Shown here: positions 11,221 through 23,570 of the stretch, piece after piece
How the letters are laid out: every line of letters starts with the position of its first letter
How positions within the stretch are numbered: the first letter of the stretch is position 1
Notes under the pieces: generated by a model
Seen by the model: only the letters and a program-made list of their open reading frames with translations
The model's database searches: none
Told to the model about the DNA's origin: nothing
NCBI RefSeq assembly: GCF_963678635.1
Contig: NC_087070.1
Span: forward strand, 48,401,467 to 48,465,466
Length of the DNA stretch: 64,000 nucleotides
Direction: 5' to 3'
Source of the DNA: Symsagittifera roscoffensis
Taxonomy: Eukaryota; Xenacoelomorpha; Acoela; Convolutidae
Translations under genes and position numbers: made by a program

Positions 11221-11790
11221 GAAAAATCATCGGACTGGGTTGAATGATATATCATATTGAAGCCCTTTCAGTCGTGATTCGAACCACACTAAAAAATTTC
11301 CAAAAAAAATTCACAGTGTCAAGAAAAACTGAACAGGCCTGCAACAGCTGAACTATGCCTAGTTTAAGACCTTCATTTTGGGAATTGAAAACTTCAAAAA
11401 AAAAAGAAAAAGGTGAAGGAGTCCTTTCAGCGAGCGCGCAGGCTTACAACAGCTTTATTATTCTTGATTTAAGCTCTGAAAACTTAGTTTTAAGCAACTA
11501 AAATTAGTTTTCGGCAAAAAAATTGGAAAATTTATTTCCCAACTTTTTTTTGACTTCCTAGTCATTTTTCAACAAATTTTTTGTCCAATTTGCCTTTATC
11601 ACTATGACTGTCTAATATGCTTAAGTTGTATGTTACGTCAGATCTTTTCATCTTTTCAATTAGAAAAAATTAATCTAATTTGAAAAAAAAAAAAACGTTT
11701 TAAACCGTAGTTTCCTGAAGACCATGGTCGGAAAATTCTGTGCTACTTGCACAGTAACCGGCTATCCTTGTTTATTAATGGTTTTTGTAT
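11221..11790 (+). repeat. ~540-bp diverged tandem repeat, unit 2
   Basis: Head-to-tail neighbour of unit 1 with the same block order. Divergence is high, with many indels in A and T runs, so this is an old duplication. Confidence 0.75.
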
Positions 11791-12394
11791 GTAGAGAATG
11801 TTTTTTTTTTGAAATTTGATTGAAAATAATCATAACCTGCTACTGCTGATAGCAAGTAACATTCACATGGCATAGAAACCTAAATATTAGAGAGTAAGAA
11901 AACAAAGTGGTCTTAAAAATTTTGATAACTATTGAATTTAAATAAAGTTTACAAAGCGAAATTTAGGCAGTGACACGAAAAAAAAAAACTTTTCGTTCAA
12001 AGGTTGCCTTGGTGAGTTTAGTAGGATACTTGGGCGATCGGGGATAGATAGAAGAATTACTCGGTGATTGTAATGGGTGTGAGACACTGTCCCCTATTCT
12101 AGTTCAATGGGCACTGATTACTGAGCCAAACAAGCAATACTTTTTGCATTAATTGTTTGTTAGATTGAGTTTTTAGAAGATGAGTTCAGCTAGCTAGTAG
12201 AACAACTCGGGCAGTTCCATCGCAGATAAAAAAGAGACCTTGATGAATGAAATAGTTGCGAGACGGTCCCTTGCAACGAAATTAGGAAATAACTATCCAG
12301 GATTGTGTTTGCTGTGAACTGCGTTAAGTTTTAAAATTTTGTAAATTTTTTGAAATTTTGGTTTCCGAAATTGCGCTGAAAACTGAAAGTAAAC
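11791..12394. other. Left flank of the Gypsy element, part of an inverted repeat copy
   Basis: The last ~100 bases, read on the minus strand (CAGTTTTCAGCGCAATTTCGG), continue the third ~540-bp repeat copy whose other part is at 31778-31935. AAAC at 12391-12394 is the left target-site duplication. The rest of the stretch is unassigned. Confidence 0.5.
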
Positions 12395-13677
12395 TGAGTT
12401 AGGTCCTTGATGGTTAGTGTTATTAAAAAATTTCCATTAGTCCTGGGTCTTTTGAAAAGGTTGGGTAGTGAATCGACGTTTGAGGTCGTTAGACACTTAA
12501 TAAGTGGGTGGGGGAGAACAAAAGTGTTCTTTTTGATCCAACGATAAGCCTTGATGATCAGAATTAAAATTAATAATTTAGAAAAATTTATTAAGATCCA
12601 AGGATAAGCCCTGATGATCTGATTTAAAATTAAGTAAATTTAAGTTTAAAGTGGTTTAAATTTATTTAATGTAAAGTTTTATTGTTTTATGATGTTAGTT
12701 ACCTTATGATTGCTGTTATGTTTAGGTGATGATGCTGGAACAACAGAATGATTTATATATACTAACAATTTATTGTCATGCTACTAATTTTTATTTTTAT
12801 TTTTTAATAAATTTTTTTCAAATAAATATGTTTTGTATAAAACTGCAGAAGTTGAGAAAACGATCTGAGATCTTTTTATCAATCTTTATTGTACACTAGT
12901 AATTTTGTTTAGCGTCTGAAAGAATCATGAAGATTTCCTTCAAAATTTTATGTTTGCAAATGAAAATCTAAATTCATTGCTAGTAAGATTCTAAATACAA
13001 AAGTTTGTGTTGGCTTTTGCCGTACAACCATGAAACTAAATGGTAAGTTTCTATGTAGTCGTATGTCGTCTCTCGTCCGAGGTCTTCTTCCAATACCGGG
13101 TAGTTCTAGTATTGTGCGAAATATCGGCTCTGATCTATTGAGTCGTAGAGACATTTCAATTAAGTTATTATCGTGTAACATTTTGGAAATGTTTTGTCTA
13201 ATTTCTAATCTACTTTTGGGTACTTCTAAGCTATTAAGGTCTTATTCGAGACTTATGGTCGCACCAGGTGAGTTAGGTCCTTGAGGTTAACTCATAGAGT
13301 AATTTCGGATAGGGTACACCGTCTGCTCGTCACGCTATCTTATTTTCGGCCGGATAGATTCGTGCAACTTCTTAGTCTAATACCGATCCTAATCTTACTC
13401 TTATATCTACTAGTCTCAGGGTGTTTGACTAGTCTCTGCTAGGCTCAATAGATCTAGAGTATACTGGCTTGTTGCGTCCGCTGAAGTTCTCTTGGAGAGG
13501 CAACTAATTTCTAAGTTAAATTCAAATCTCTCTGGTGCTGAAATTACAAGTACTTTCAGCACTTACAAATAAGTGGGTTGTTAGTTGGATGGATTATGAT
13601 TGGTTAATATTAAATATTTTAAAGTAGTAAAATGTCTAATTTATCCAATGATAAAATGTAGTTTAGATCAAGTTCCA
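12395..13677 (-). repeat. 3' LTR of the Gypsy element
   Basis: About 1.28 kb, matching 30494-31777 with scattered substitutions and few indels; the outer ~16 bp are more diverged. It starts TGAGTTAGG and ends TTCCA on +. Inside, a ~59-bp segment starting GATCCAA(C/G)GATAAGCC is tandemly duplicated at about 12536 and 12595. Short frames on both strands (12948-13181 -, 13030-13284 +) recur in the other LTR only because the LTRs are copies, and do not look like genes. Confidence 0.92.
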
Positions 13678-15484
13678 CCCATCCGGACTTTACAGAGTTT
13701 TTTAGAACTATCTTTCTTCTCTGCAATTTGAAGGATGGATGATGAACGTTGGTATTTGGCGAACATCATTTTCTTATCCGGTTCCTCTTGAGGAAGAACG
13801 TTTCAGGACGCTGGAATCAGGGATAGGAAGTTATTATTGCGTCATTCGACAACGACTGTGATCCCCAATGAAATCAATCCGATTTCAAAATGGTTTGCTA
13901 TGTCAAGTTCTATTTGTATTAAAAGAGAACTGTTTTGTGTGCAGTCTTGTCTGGGAATGGCGTGAAGATCGTGTTTGGAAGGGATGCCTTGCAACTCAGA
14001 CCTGTACGTATACTTGAGCATCGAGGTGGTCATTGGTCTAGTTCAATGAAGTCCTTTTCTGCGAAGTCAAGTCGTAATGTAGTCCTTTGAGTCGTGATTG
14101 TGGACGGCATGTCGGTTGTGTTTAGCCATTCTTTGTGCGAGTGTGATGGGAATCATCTAGTCTTTGGATTTTCGTCTTTGTTGTTGTGTATGATCTATAT
14201 ACTGCAATGTGTGATTTACATTTTATAAATTTGTGTTAATTTGGTTTTTTAATCATTTTTTTAGTCGTTTTCACAAAAGCGTTTTGTTTTAGTTCAATTA
14301 TTTGAAAGAGTTACTCACCCTTGAGTACCTCTTTTTAAAATTAGAAGTATGGTCACAAAGCGTGGATGTAGCGCGGTGGGTTAGGCGTGGATGTAGCTTA
14401 TGCTCAGAACGTCCTTCTCTGGTGGGTTAGGCCAGAGGTGGGAGTATGATTGCATGCTGTTTCTTTGAGAGGTCCTGTTTTGTGATAACGTTTTATGTTA
14501 GTTTTATGTTGGTCTTTCTTATGTTACTTTGGTTGTGTCCTTTTTCAAAAATCAAATTGTTTTTAGTATGGGTTTGTCTTGCGACTTTTTTGTTATATTA
14601 CTTCTTTCTTAGACTTTATAATAGTCTTCAAAAGAATAAATTATCCAGTTTTAAGCTGGGTTAATCCGGTTTGGGTACCGTTGGTTTTCTTTTCTTAGTC
14701 ATGCTGTTATTTTATGATTTGAGGTGTTTAGTAAGCTGCGTTGGTTAGTTTGGTTTAGTATATAATTCCTTTCCAACCGGGTTAAAGGAAAGTTTGAAAC
14801 TTGTTATTGTGTGTTAGAGTTGTTTATAGTGAAAGCTTGAAACTTAAAATCATTATTTAAACAATTCTTTGTGGGCGAGCTGTGCGAGTTTGGATAAAAT
14901 TTTTGTGCGAATGAATGAAAATATTGAAAAGGTTAGTACTGCTTTTTCTTTTCATGAATTTATTGCATTGAATTTGAATTTTACTGCGTTTTGGGGAAGT
15001 TTAAAATTATAAGTTTTCATCGTATTTAATTTTACTGCTTCGAGGGAAATAATTTATAAATGAAATTACTACAACGATTATGAATTTTACAACATTATTT
15101 AGTGCTAAAGATTAAGGAGTATGAATATAATTTAACAAGTTTGTATTTTTATTTGTCTTTTTCTGTTTTGTAGATGATTGTGATGTGAAGACTAAAAAAA
15201 ATAAATCAAACATTAATAAAAATGATTAGTATACATTTGAATTTATTAGTTAAAAGTTTTTTAATTTATAGTTAACTTAGTCTTCTGGGAAAAAGCCGTG
15301 GTGGAAGATGTCGTGAATCATGTCTGATGTTGTTAGTAATTTGGCTAGTATGCGTATGATGTTTTTAGTTTGTAGCAGTGGCCAAAGCAATTGAAGTGCC
15401 TTAATGGTGTTTAGCCAAACTCGTAAGGTGTGTTTTGGATGAGGTTATACATTTTATGATTATATTTATTATTGTGAATGAATT
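13678..15484. other. Non-coding part between envelope-like ORF and 3' LTR
   Basis: No convincing coding frame on the element's strand. A + strand hydrophobic frame at 14446-14664 is probably chance in T-rich DNA. At about 14362-14435 short direct repeats occur (GCGTGGATGTAGC twice, GGTGGGTTAGGC twice) that look slightly like a tRNA 5' half. Confidence 0.5.
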
Positions 15485-17761
15485 CTAATATGGGTATTTC
15501 AAAGGAGTGATAAATTCATGCGGTATAAGGAAGGGTCTTGATTCTTCGGCGTTAAAGGTCTTTGTGATGGGACAGAATATATACATTTGGGTAACTGGGT
15601 CATAGTTGCGGAGGATGCCGTGTAGGTTAGTATCTTTAATGCAATATGTAAAATTTAGAAAAAATGGTGACATGTATTTTGAGTTAAGAAACTGAAAACG
15701 ATGGTGAGATTGTCTTGATGGGGTGGGCAAATCAAAATAATTTTGTATAAAACGATAATATGTATATGTGTGCGTTTGCTTATTGCGTAACATAAGATTG
15801 TGGGAACAGTGCAAATCGCGTTCCTGTGGTGAAAGAAAGTGAAAGGTTAGTGAAAATAACTGAAATTTATCATAGAAGCTCTCGTATGCTTGAATATCAA
15901 CTAGTGATTCTGAAATAATATGATCATGTGTTCTATCAAAAATATTAATCGTGAATACATATGATGTTTTGATGAAAAAATTTTCTGTTAGTTGCGGGTT
16001 TGCGAAGCGGTCTTTGTCTAAAAATTGATCGTGATTAGGGCGGATGATATTATGATCGTAGTATTCTATTGCAAAATCGTTAGCTCGGGGTGCGGTGATT
16101 GTTTTTAATAATTTTTTATATCCTACCTAAGTAAATTGTCGAGGTGTTAGTGTTGTTGTTAGTCTATATAATATGTTTTTATTTTTCTCTATACTTTCAG
16201 TAGTATTAGCTAATGGTAGACAGAGGGGGTTAGTATAATGATAATAAGGTGTCCAATGGAGTGTTGGCATTAGAACGTGCTCATCAACAGAATTGCGTGT
16301 ATTGTTAGCAATGGTAGGTGTATTTAATGTATATTGCGGAAATGATGGTAAGTTGATTTCTAGAAAGTTTTTTGAATTTGTGTGTTCTGGGTGGTTGATG
16401 TATTCTCGGGCTGTTCCGGGTTTGGTTGGGAATGGATGATTTGGGAATTTTCGTTTAAAAGTGCGATAAGCTCGGTTAGTACTGGTAGGTGTTTCAGTGG
16501 ATGTGGATGATTGTGTGAATGATGCAGTGTAAGCTGAGGAGGGTGCAGGAGTAGGTGGGTTTGAGGATTCTTTTGTAGATGATAGTTGCTGTATTGTAAG
16601 GGTGTTGGGGTGTATTAATTGTTGTTGTAAAGTTATAAAACTGTCGAGTTCTGCGGAAATTTGGATGTTATCTGGGGAGTTATTTTGTCATCTGTCGGAA
16701 TGAAATGGAGAATAGGCTGGGGTTACTTGGGAAGCATAAGAAGGAGTGGAAAAGGATGGGAGTGGATGAGTGGATTGGATGGTTGAAAAGGGGGTTGCGA
16801 AAAAACTGAGGAGTTGGTCTGGGTATGGGTAGAAGGAGATGGTTCGGATGCTGCGAATTCGTCGGGGGTTTCTACATTTGCGTTATTAAATTGTGAGATA
16901 GTATGAAAAACTGAAATATCTGAGTTAGTATCAGAATTCGTGCTTGATGATATATTAAAAATTGGAAAATCGGGTGGTGGGAAAGCAAAAAGTGGGATAA
17001 TTGTGATTGGAGTTTGGAGGTTGGCTGGGTGGGAATTTGAAGTTAAATCTCGTGTGAGTTGTATTTTTTCAAGTTGTATTTTCCAATCAAAAAACATTAT
17101 TTCTTGATATCCTTTATTTTTTGTGTCTGCTTTACAATTTGAAGGGTCATTGATTGCAATGTGTGGTATCCAGTGTTTATCGTGTATGTCATAAGTTAAT
17201 CTTCCGTGTGCGCCGTTATATGGATATTTTTCGTCTAATTGAATATGTCCTTGATATCGTTTAAGTTCTGCTTGATGTACAGTATCGGCAAAGACTTGAA
17301 AATTTACTATTTTTCTGTCAGTGTTTTTATTTCTTGTTAGATTTAGTCTGAGTAATTCGTTGTTACAATTGTCGGGATTTAGGTGTAAAGGACATTCTAT
17401 ATTACTTTGGTAAAATGATTCGTGATCAAGTCGGTTCTTATTTCCGTTGGAAACTTGTGAACAATGTACTTTCTTTTCGGAAAATGTTGCTGTAAATTTT
17501 TTATCCTGTGACTGTTGTTGCTCGGGCTTTTGAGTACAATGTTGCTATTACATTTGTAGTTTCTATAGCTTGTGGTTCCGTTTCGCATTGTGATATTTGA
17601 TTTATTGCATATTTGTGTAGTGTTTTTTGTTCGTTTTCTTCACAATCATAGTGTGTTACTAAAAAAACCTGGGGTCCTGTGCGAGGAGAAGGATTTGTGT
17701 TTTGGTCGGAAAATATTAGAAAAAAGATGTGTTGAAATGTTAATATTTTTAGAATATACAT
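15485..17761 (-). pseudogene. Envelope-like ORF of the Gypsy element
   Basis: Starts at an ATG at 17761 with a hydrophobic leader (ILKILTFQHIFFLIFS) that fits a signal peptide. A Cys-containing region follows with THYDCEEN, a QISQC block and KVHCSQVSN. Such spaced Cys blocks after an N-terminal YDC resemble the ectodomain start of retroelement envelope proteins related to chuvirus-type glycoproteins; this is inference from pattern. The frame is broken by a 1-nt shift near 17516, a shift near 16740, a TGA near 16688 and a TAG at 16127-16129. It then runs open to 15485. I see no C-terminal membrane anchor, which weakens the envelope call. The first ~170 codons have a homologue at 52388-52920. 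Confidence 0.5.
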
Positions 17762-17785
17762 GTGTCTGATAATCCTGAGTATGAG

Positions 17786-18893
17786 TTATAGAATGTTATG
17801 TAACCAATCGTGTTTTTCGTATTTGTATATTACTTCAGTGGTTATAAATGGTGGTGGTAGCGATTGAGCTGTTATATTTCGTGGATTTAATGGGTAGGGG
17901 TGTTGAACAATATTTTTAAGTTTGATCGTGATTTCAAGTTTTAACTGGAGACTATTTTGTTGAGGTATTTGAATATTGTGTTCTCGAATATCTTCGTGGA
18001 TATCTTGTCCATATTGTAATCTATTGAGTGCCCAACTGTGGAGTCGGTTACTTTCTTGATGTTGTCCGAATAATGGGGGAGGTGCTACGAATGTGTTCCA
18101 ACCTAATCGTGAAGGGATATTTGATGATGATTGTTCTCGATATCTAGCGTCGAGGTTATTTGGAAAATTTAAAGGGAAAAGTGTCGCTGAGATTTGACTT
18201 AATGATGGTGTTGACCGGAGTGATAATGTTTCTGGTAATGATGATAGTGTTGTATCAGAAGAAATATCTATTGGATCATTTACCAAGTTTATTTCACCTT
18301 GTGTATATGAGTGTGTTGCCCAATATGGTAGTCGTGCGGTGGGATTGGGGGGTTTAAAGGGATTTTCACGTATTTGCTCAGATGTTGGTGTTGAACCTAA
18401 GTAATCTGAGGTTATACTTGAGGTACTGCGTTGTGAAAGGAGTGGGGGAGCTTCTGGTAATGTACTACTTAAAATTTCTGAAGTACTTGGTGTTGGTGAT
18501 TGGGGTATATCAAAATGAACTCTGGGGGTTTGAAAATTTCTATTTCTCCGTGGATGTATAATTTGTCTATTTACTTCAACTGTATTTTGATTTTGACTGG
18601 TATGTCTTAATTTATTTAAATCTTGTGGTAATGGGGGGTATAAATTATATGTTGGTTCACTTAAGAGTGCTTGTCGCTGAACTGGTTCTAATGGTTCAGA
18701 TAAGCGAGCGTGTCGTTCTTCGAAAGTGTATGGGTTATCTTGGAAAGAAATTCGTGTGGATGTTTGGGGGTTTTGAATAGTTGTGGGTATGACAGGGTTT
18801 TCTTGGGAGGATGTCGGTGAAGACTGATTTTGTGGTGGTTGGTTAGCAATTTTGGAAATGTGTCCAATTAAATTTTTTTCTAGTGGGAAGATT
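17786..18893 (-). CDS. Pro/Ser/Asn-rich ORF upstream of envelope-like ORF
   Basis: One frame is open for about 370 codons on the minus strand with no early ATG. It is rich in Pro, Ser, Thr, Gln and Asn and looks disordered. It ends at a TAA, and the envelope-like ATG follows 24 bases later in the same frame. Near its start is CTTCCCACTAG (AG at 18880-18881), which fits a 3' splice site, so it could be reached by a spliced subgenomic mRNA as for envelope genes of other retroelements. Whether the TAA is original or a mutation joining two parts of one protein is open. No family is recognised. Confidence 0.5.
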
Positions 18894-20107
18894 TATGTTT
18901 GTTGTAATGATAAAAATGCGATAGTCATGATAATTTGCACATTGTCATGATTAGGGATGATAAAAATTACGAAGAGTAAAAAAATATCTGTTCTACTAAA
19001 AATTGATCGTATCTATTAAATAGACTTTGAATTATCGTACCTGTGAATGTGGTCAATGATTTGGGAAAATTGGAGATATATTTCAAATATGTAGTAGAAA
19101 ATTAAAAAAATATTGCAAAAAATTATTAAAAGGATTATTAAAGCTTCAAAAGTATCAATAAAAAATATTAGCGAAAGTTTAAATAGAATGAAAAATTTTA
19201 TGAAAAGATTTCAGATTGAATTTTTTAAGATATTGACTGTTTGAGAGAAAAGAATTTAAGAAATGATTCGTTCGTCGAATATTTTTTGTTGTTTGGGGCG
19301 ATATTCAAGTGTGGTCGGATTATTTATTGGTTTTTTGACAAGTGGGTTGAGTTTTGTTAAAAAATGTTGGGGGCTAATTTTATGGTGTTCGGGAGGTCTT
19401 CTTAGCTTTGCTTTCATTTGGTAGATAATCTGGGGTGTTTTTGAAATATTTGTACTTTAGGCCAAATGATTATGGTCCTTTTTGACTTTAGGCTAATTTG
19501 CCATTTTTGGTTGGAAGGTTTTTGAGGTCTGAGTTGGGAAAATATTGTTGATCTTTGCGTTATTAGATAGGGCAGGGTTGTAATATTATGGTGGTATTTA
19601 TTTTAGTTGTCAAATTTTAGCAGGTTGCTTATTTTTGACCTGGAGGTTGTAAAGTTATCGTTATAGATATGCCTGGAGTTTTAATATCTATCGGCTAATA
19701 GGTTGGTGTTAGAGATATAAAAGCTGACGGATTTGAGTGATTCCTATTGGCTGAATCTGAACAAAAATGTTGCGTATGTTTCAGCATGTTATCTTGAAAA
19801 TATGAAAGTTCAAAACAATTTAGAAGTGTAAAAATTTTAAATTTAAAGTCAAAGTTGTTTTTGAAATTCTACTTTCTTTAATATTTTAGATTGTGGGATG
19901 AATGTTTTGTAATTTTTACGTGGTTAATTTCTAAGTCGTGATTATTTTCTGTGTTCTGATTTTTTTACTTGTTCTTGTGGTAAATTTTTTTTTATCATTT
20001 TCTTGTTTTTTCTTTTTTTTTTAGATATTTTTGGGTCTTGCATTTTTGCATTGTTTTGAGTTGTGGTTTGTTTTTGATTTTGTTTTTCATGATGAACGTT
20101 ATCCTGT
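18894..20107. other. Non-coding stretch between pol and third ORF
   Basis: About 1.2 kb of T- and G-rich (+ strand) DNA inside the element, with no convincing frame. Introns or leader of a subgenomic transcript could lie here; nothing proves it. Confidence 0.5.
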
Positions 20108-22050
20108 TCATTTGTTTCTTTTTCTGTATGCTTTTTGAATAACTTTTAAACCTGTAAAAGAATATAATTGAGTTAATTCGCGTAATGCGTATTCTTTTGG
20201 GTAGTAAGGTAATAAATTGTTACGATGTTGAACAATTTCTTTTTTGGTTGAATCTGTGAGTTTATACGTTACGTCAGTGGGTTTGGTAATTATTTGGTAT
20301 GGTCCTTTTTGAAGTGGTTGTAATTTTTTAGAGATTCCTTTTTGTGTATTAAAGTTAGGTATTAAAACAAATGTTCCAATTTTTAAATTTGTGGCTGATG
20401 TAAAGCGTGAATTAATTTGGTTGTTAATGTTTTGCCTTTGTAACAATTTCTTTGTTACTTTTTGGTAAATTTCATTGTGTTTTTTATCTCTATGTAATAT
20501 CCATTCGGCATGTGTGCCGGAGGCTAATTTAAGAGTTTGTGGATGATGAAAATGATCTTCGTCATGTGTGTGTAAAGGTAGGTTATAACAAATTGAATCT
20601 TTATCTGGTTTCAATAACCTTGTGCATTTTTATGTGCATTTGCTGTAAACATAATTGGTTTTCGTGGCTTTATATTTCATATGGTGACATTCCCAAGGTT
20701 GTCGTAATTTGTGAATTATATGATAAGGGAAATAATTTTACATCTGCTGACCATTCTGTGTATCGTGTATCATTTCCATTAATGATACATCTGAGATATT
20801 CTTGTAGTGAACGGTTCATACCTTCGACTAAACCGTTTGTCCAAGGTGCATGAGATGTACGTAGTTTATGTTTAATGTTGTATAAGTGGCATAGTGTGAT
20901 AATTTCATTATTAATAAATTCTGTACCATTGTCTGTAACTATGATTTCGGGTAATCCGAATTTTGCTATCCAATGTTCATAAAGTGTTGTGTAAGCATAA
21001 TAAGCATTACAATGTGGTTCTGGGTTGAGTGCTACATAAAGTGTGAATGCATCAACAATGACCATAATGTAGGAGTTTCCTTCTGAGGAGGGTGAGATTG
21101 GTCCTTTCTTGTTGAATGAAATTCTATGGTTGAAATATAAAATTTTTCCTTTAAAATTTTGTTTTTGTGCTATTTGTTTTTGATTTGGATACGGTTTGTT
21201 CAATTGACATATTATACAATCATTGCATAATACTTTTATCCAAATTGGTGCATTTGGGAAATAAAAATTTTGTGTAGAATTCGAGTATGTTTTTTCTGAT
21301 CCGGAGTATCCTTTTGTATTTTGTGTTTGGGAGATGTTAAAAGCTATTAGTATCATACATAAAGGCAGACAGGGAACTTTAGAATCATTTAATTGATATT
21401 CTAAAAGATCTGTATTTTCATTAACTGTTGTGTTGTTAAATTTTCTGAAATATCGGAGGAGTGTTTTGTTTCCTAAAATTGTGGTATCTGCTTTTACGGG
21501 TTTAATTTTGTCTTTGTGCCATGATTTTAGTTCTCTAATTATTGGGTCGAGATTTTGATATTGTTTTAAAAGATCAAGTGTAATTTTATCTGTTGGGGGG
21601 AGAAAAATGTTGTCAATTTCAAGTTTTGATAGGGGAATTGCGTCAAGTGGGTCATGGAGGTCAAAAACTTGATTTATTGTGTATTTTGAATCATTTGTTT
21701 GTGGTCCTGATAAGTTTAATTTATCGGTTAAATTTTCTTTTTCAATTATTGGAAAAAGGTCTTTTCTATGCGAGTGTTGTTCTATTCTCTTTTGTTGAGT
21801 ATTATTTTTTATCCATTGTGAGTATGGAATTGGTTTAAAAGTTGATGATTCTAGTAAATCAACTTCATAGTGATTATTTTGGCAATCTAAGTAGCGTGGA
21901 AAATGTTGTAGATTATTTATTTGTGATTGATCAATGTCAGTTTTTACTGCGTATTTGCATTCTAATCGGGTAATGTTTCATCTTTTGCGAGATAGAATTT
22001 ATTATTTTGTGGTATTTCAACTGTAGTTTTTCGTGTAAGTAATTCAGCAA
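20108..22050 (-). pseudogene. Integrase region, duplicate A (downstream copy)
   Basis: Read on minus: the end of RNase H linker, a CxxC pair (CNDCIIC, about 21225-21205) of the zinc-binding domain, then the catalytic core with MVIVDAFTLY (first Asp), IIVTDNGTEF (second Asp) and TNGLVEGMNRSL (Glu, 35 residues after the second Asp). This is a complete D,D35E triad in a frame open from 21356 to 20670. A second frame, 20614-20108, holds the C-terminal part with KGPYQIITKPTDVTYKL, the GPY/F-like module of Gypsy integrases. A frameshift separates the two. It is a tandem duplicate of 22051-23656 and is cut off from the RT-RNase H frame. Confidence 0.85.
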
Positions 22051-23570
22051 TTTGAATAACTTTTAAACCTGTAAAAGCATATAATTGAGTAAATTCGCGT
22101 AATGCGTATTCTTTTGGGTAGTAAGGTAATAAATTGTTACGATGATGAACAATTTCTTTTTTGGTTGAATCTGTGAGTTTATACGTTACGTCAGTGGGTT
22201 TGGTAATTATTTGGTATGGTCCTTTTTGAAGTGGTTGTAATTTTTTAGAGATTCCTTTTTGTGTATTAAAGTTAGGTATTAAAACAAATCTTCCAATTTT
22301 TAAATTTGTGGCTGATGTAAAGCGTGAATTAATTTGGTTGTTAATGTTTTGCCTTTGTAACAATTTCTTTGTTACTTTTTGGTAAATTTCATTGTGTTTT
22401 TTATCTCTATGTAATATCCATTCGGCATGTGTGCCGGAGGCTAATTTAAGAGTTTGTGGATGATGAAAATAATCTTCATCATGTGTGTGTAAAGGTAGGT
22501 TATAACAAATTGAATCTTTATCTGGTTTCAATAACCTTGTGCATTTTTATGTGCATTTGCTGTAAACATAATTGGTTTTCGTGGCTTTTGATTAAAAACC
22601 ATTTCATATGGTGACATTCCCAAGGTTGTCGTAATTTATGAATTATATGATAAGGGAAATAATTTTACATCTGCTGACCATTCTGTGTATCGTGTATCAT
22701 TTCCATTAATGATACATCTGGGATATTCTTGTAGTGAACGGTTCATACCTTCGACTAAACCGTTTGTCCAAGGTGCATGAGATGTACGTGGTTTATGTTT
22801 AATGTTGTATAAGTGGCATAGTGTGATAATTTCATTATTAATAAATTCTATACCATTGTTTGTAACTAGGATTTCGGGTAATCCGAATTTTACAATCCAA
22901 TGTTCATAAAGTGTTGTGTAAGCATAATAAGCATTACAATGTGGTACTGGGTTGAGTGCTACATAATGTGTGATTGCATCAACAATGACCATAATGTAGG
23001 AGTTTCCTTCTGAGGATGGTGAGATTGGTCCTTTTGTTGTGTTGTTAAATTTTCTGAAATATCGGAGGAGTGTTTTGTTTCCTAAAACTGTGGTATCTGC
23101 TTTTACGGGTTTAGTTTTATATCTGTGCCATGATTTTAGTTGTCTAATTACTGAGTCGAGATTTTGATATTGTTTTAAACGTTCAAGTGTAATTTTATCT
23201 GTTGGAGGGAGAAAAATATTGTCAATTTCAAGTTTTGATAGGGGAATTGCGTCAAGTGGGTCATGGAGGTCAAAAACTTGATTTATTGTGTATTTTGAAT
23301 CATTTGTTTGTGGTCCTGATAAGTTTACTTTATCGGTTAAATTTTCTTTTTCAATTATTGGAAAAAGATCTTTTTTATGCGAGTGCTGTTTTATTCTCTT
23401 TTGTTGAGTATTATTTTTTATCCATTGTGAGTATGGAATTGGTTTAAAAGTTGATGATCCTAGTAAATCAACTTCATAGTGATTATTTTGGCAATCTAAG
23501 TAGAGTGGAAAATGTTGTAGATTATTTATTTGTGATTGATCAATGTCAGTTTTTACTGCGTATTTGCATT
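22051..23570 (-). pseudogene. Integrase region, duplicate B (joined to RNase H)
   Basis: This copy is continuous with the RNase H part, so it is the one in the original position. It lacks about 319 bp present in copy A (equivalent to about 21108-21426), which removes the zinc-binding domain and the start of the core. The second catalytic Asp is changed (VTNNGIEF instead of VTDNGTEF) and there is a TAG after LFPLSYNS near 22636. The C-terminal frame 22531-21962 with the GPY/F-like module is nearly identical to copy A. It cannot be catalytic. Confidence 0.85.

Noticed and set aside
12948-13284. Frames on both strands that recur at 31048-31384
   Set aside because: They recur because the LTRs are copies. 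They have no motif and lie inside the LTR.
12411-13677. First LTR boundary at 12,411 with no target duplication
   Set aside because: Extending to TG at 12,395 gives AAAC on both sides and a continuous target repeat.
14362-14450. tRNA- or SINE-like 5' half (GGATGTAGC and GGTGGGTTAGGC)
   Set aside because: The segment duplicates itself and has no cloverleaf, and no B box of GGTTCGAATCC type follows.
14446-14664. 72-codon hydrophobic + frame resembling a membrane protein
   Set aside because: T-rich DNA gives such frames by chance; antisense to the element, with no start context or homologue seen.
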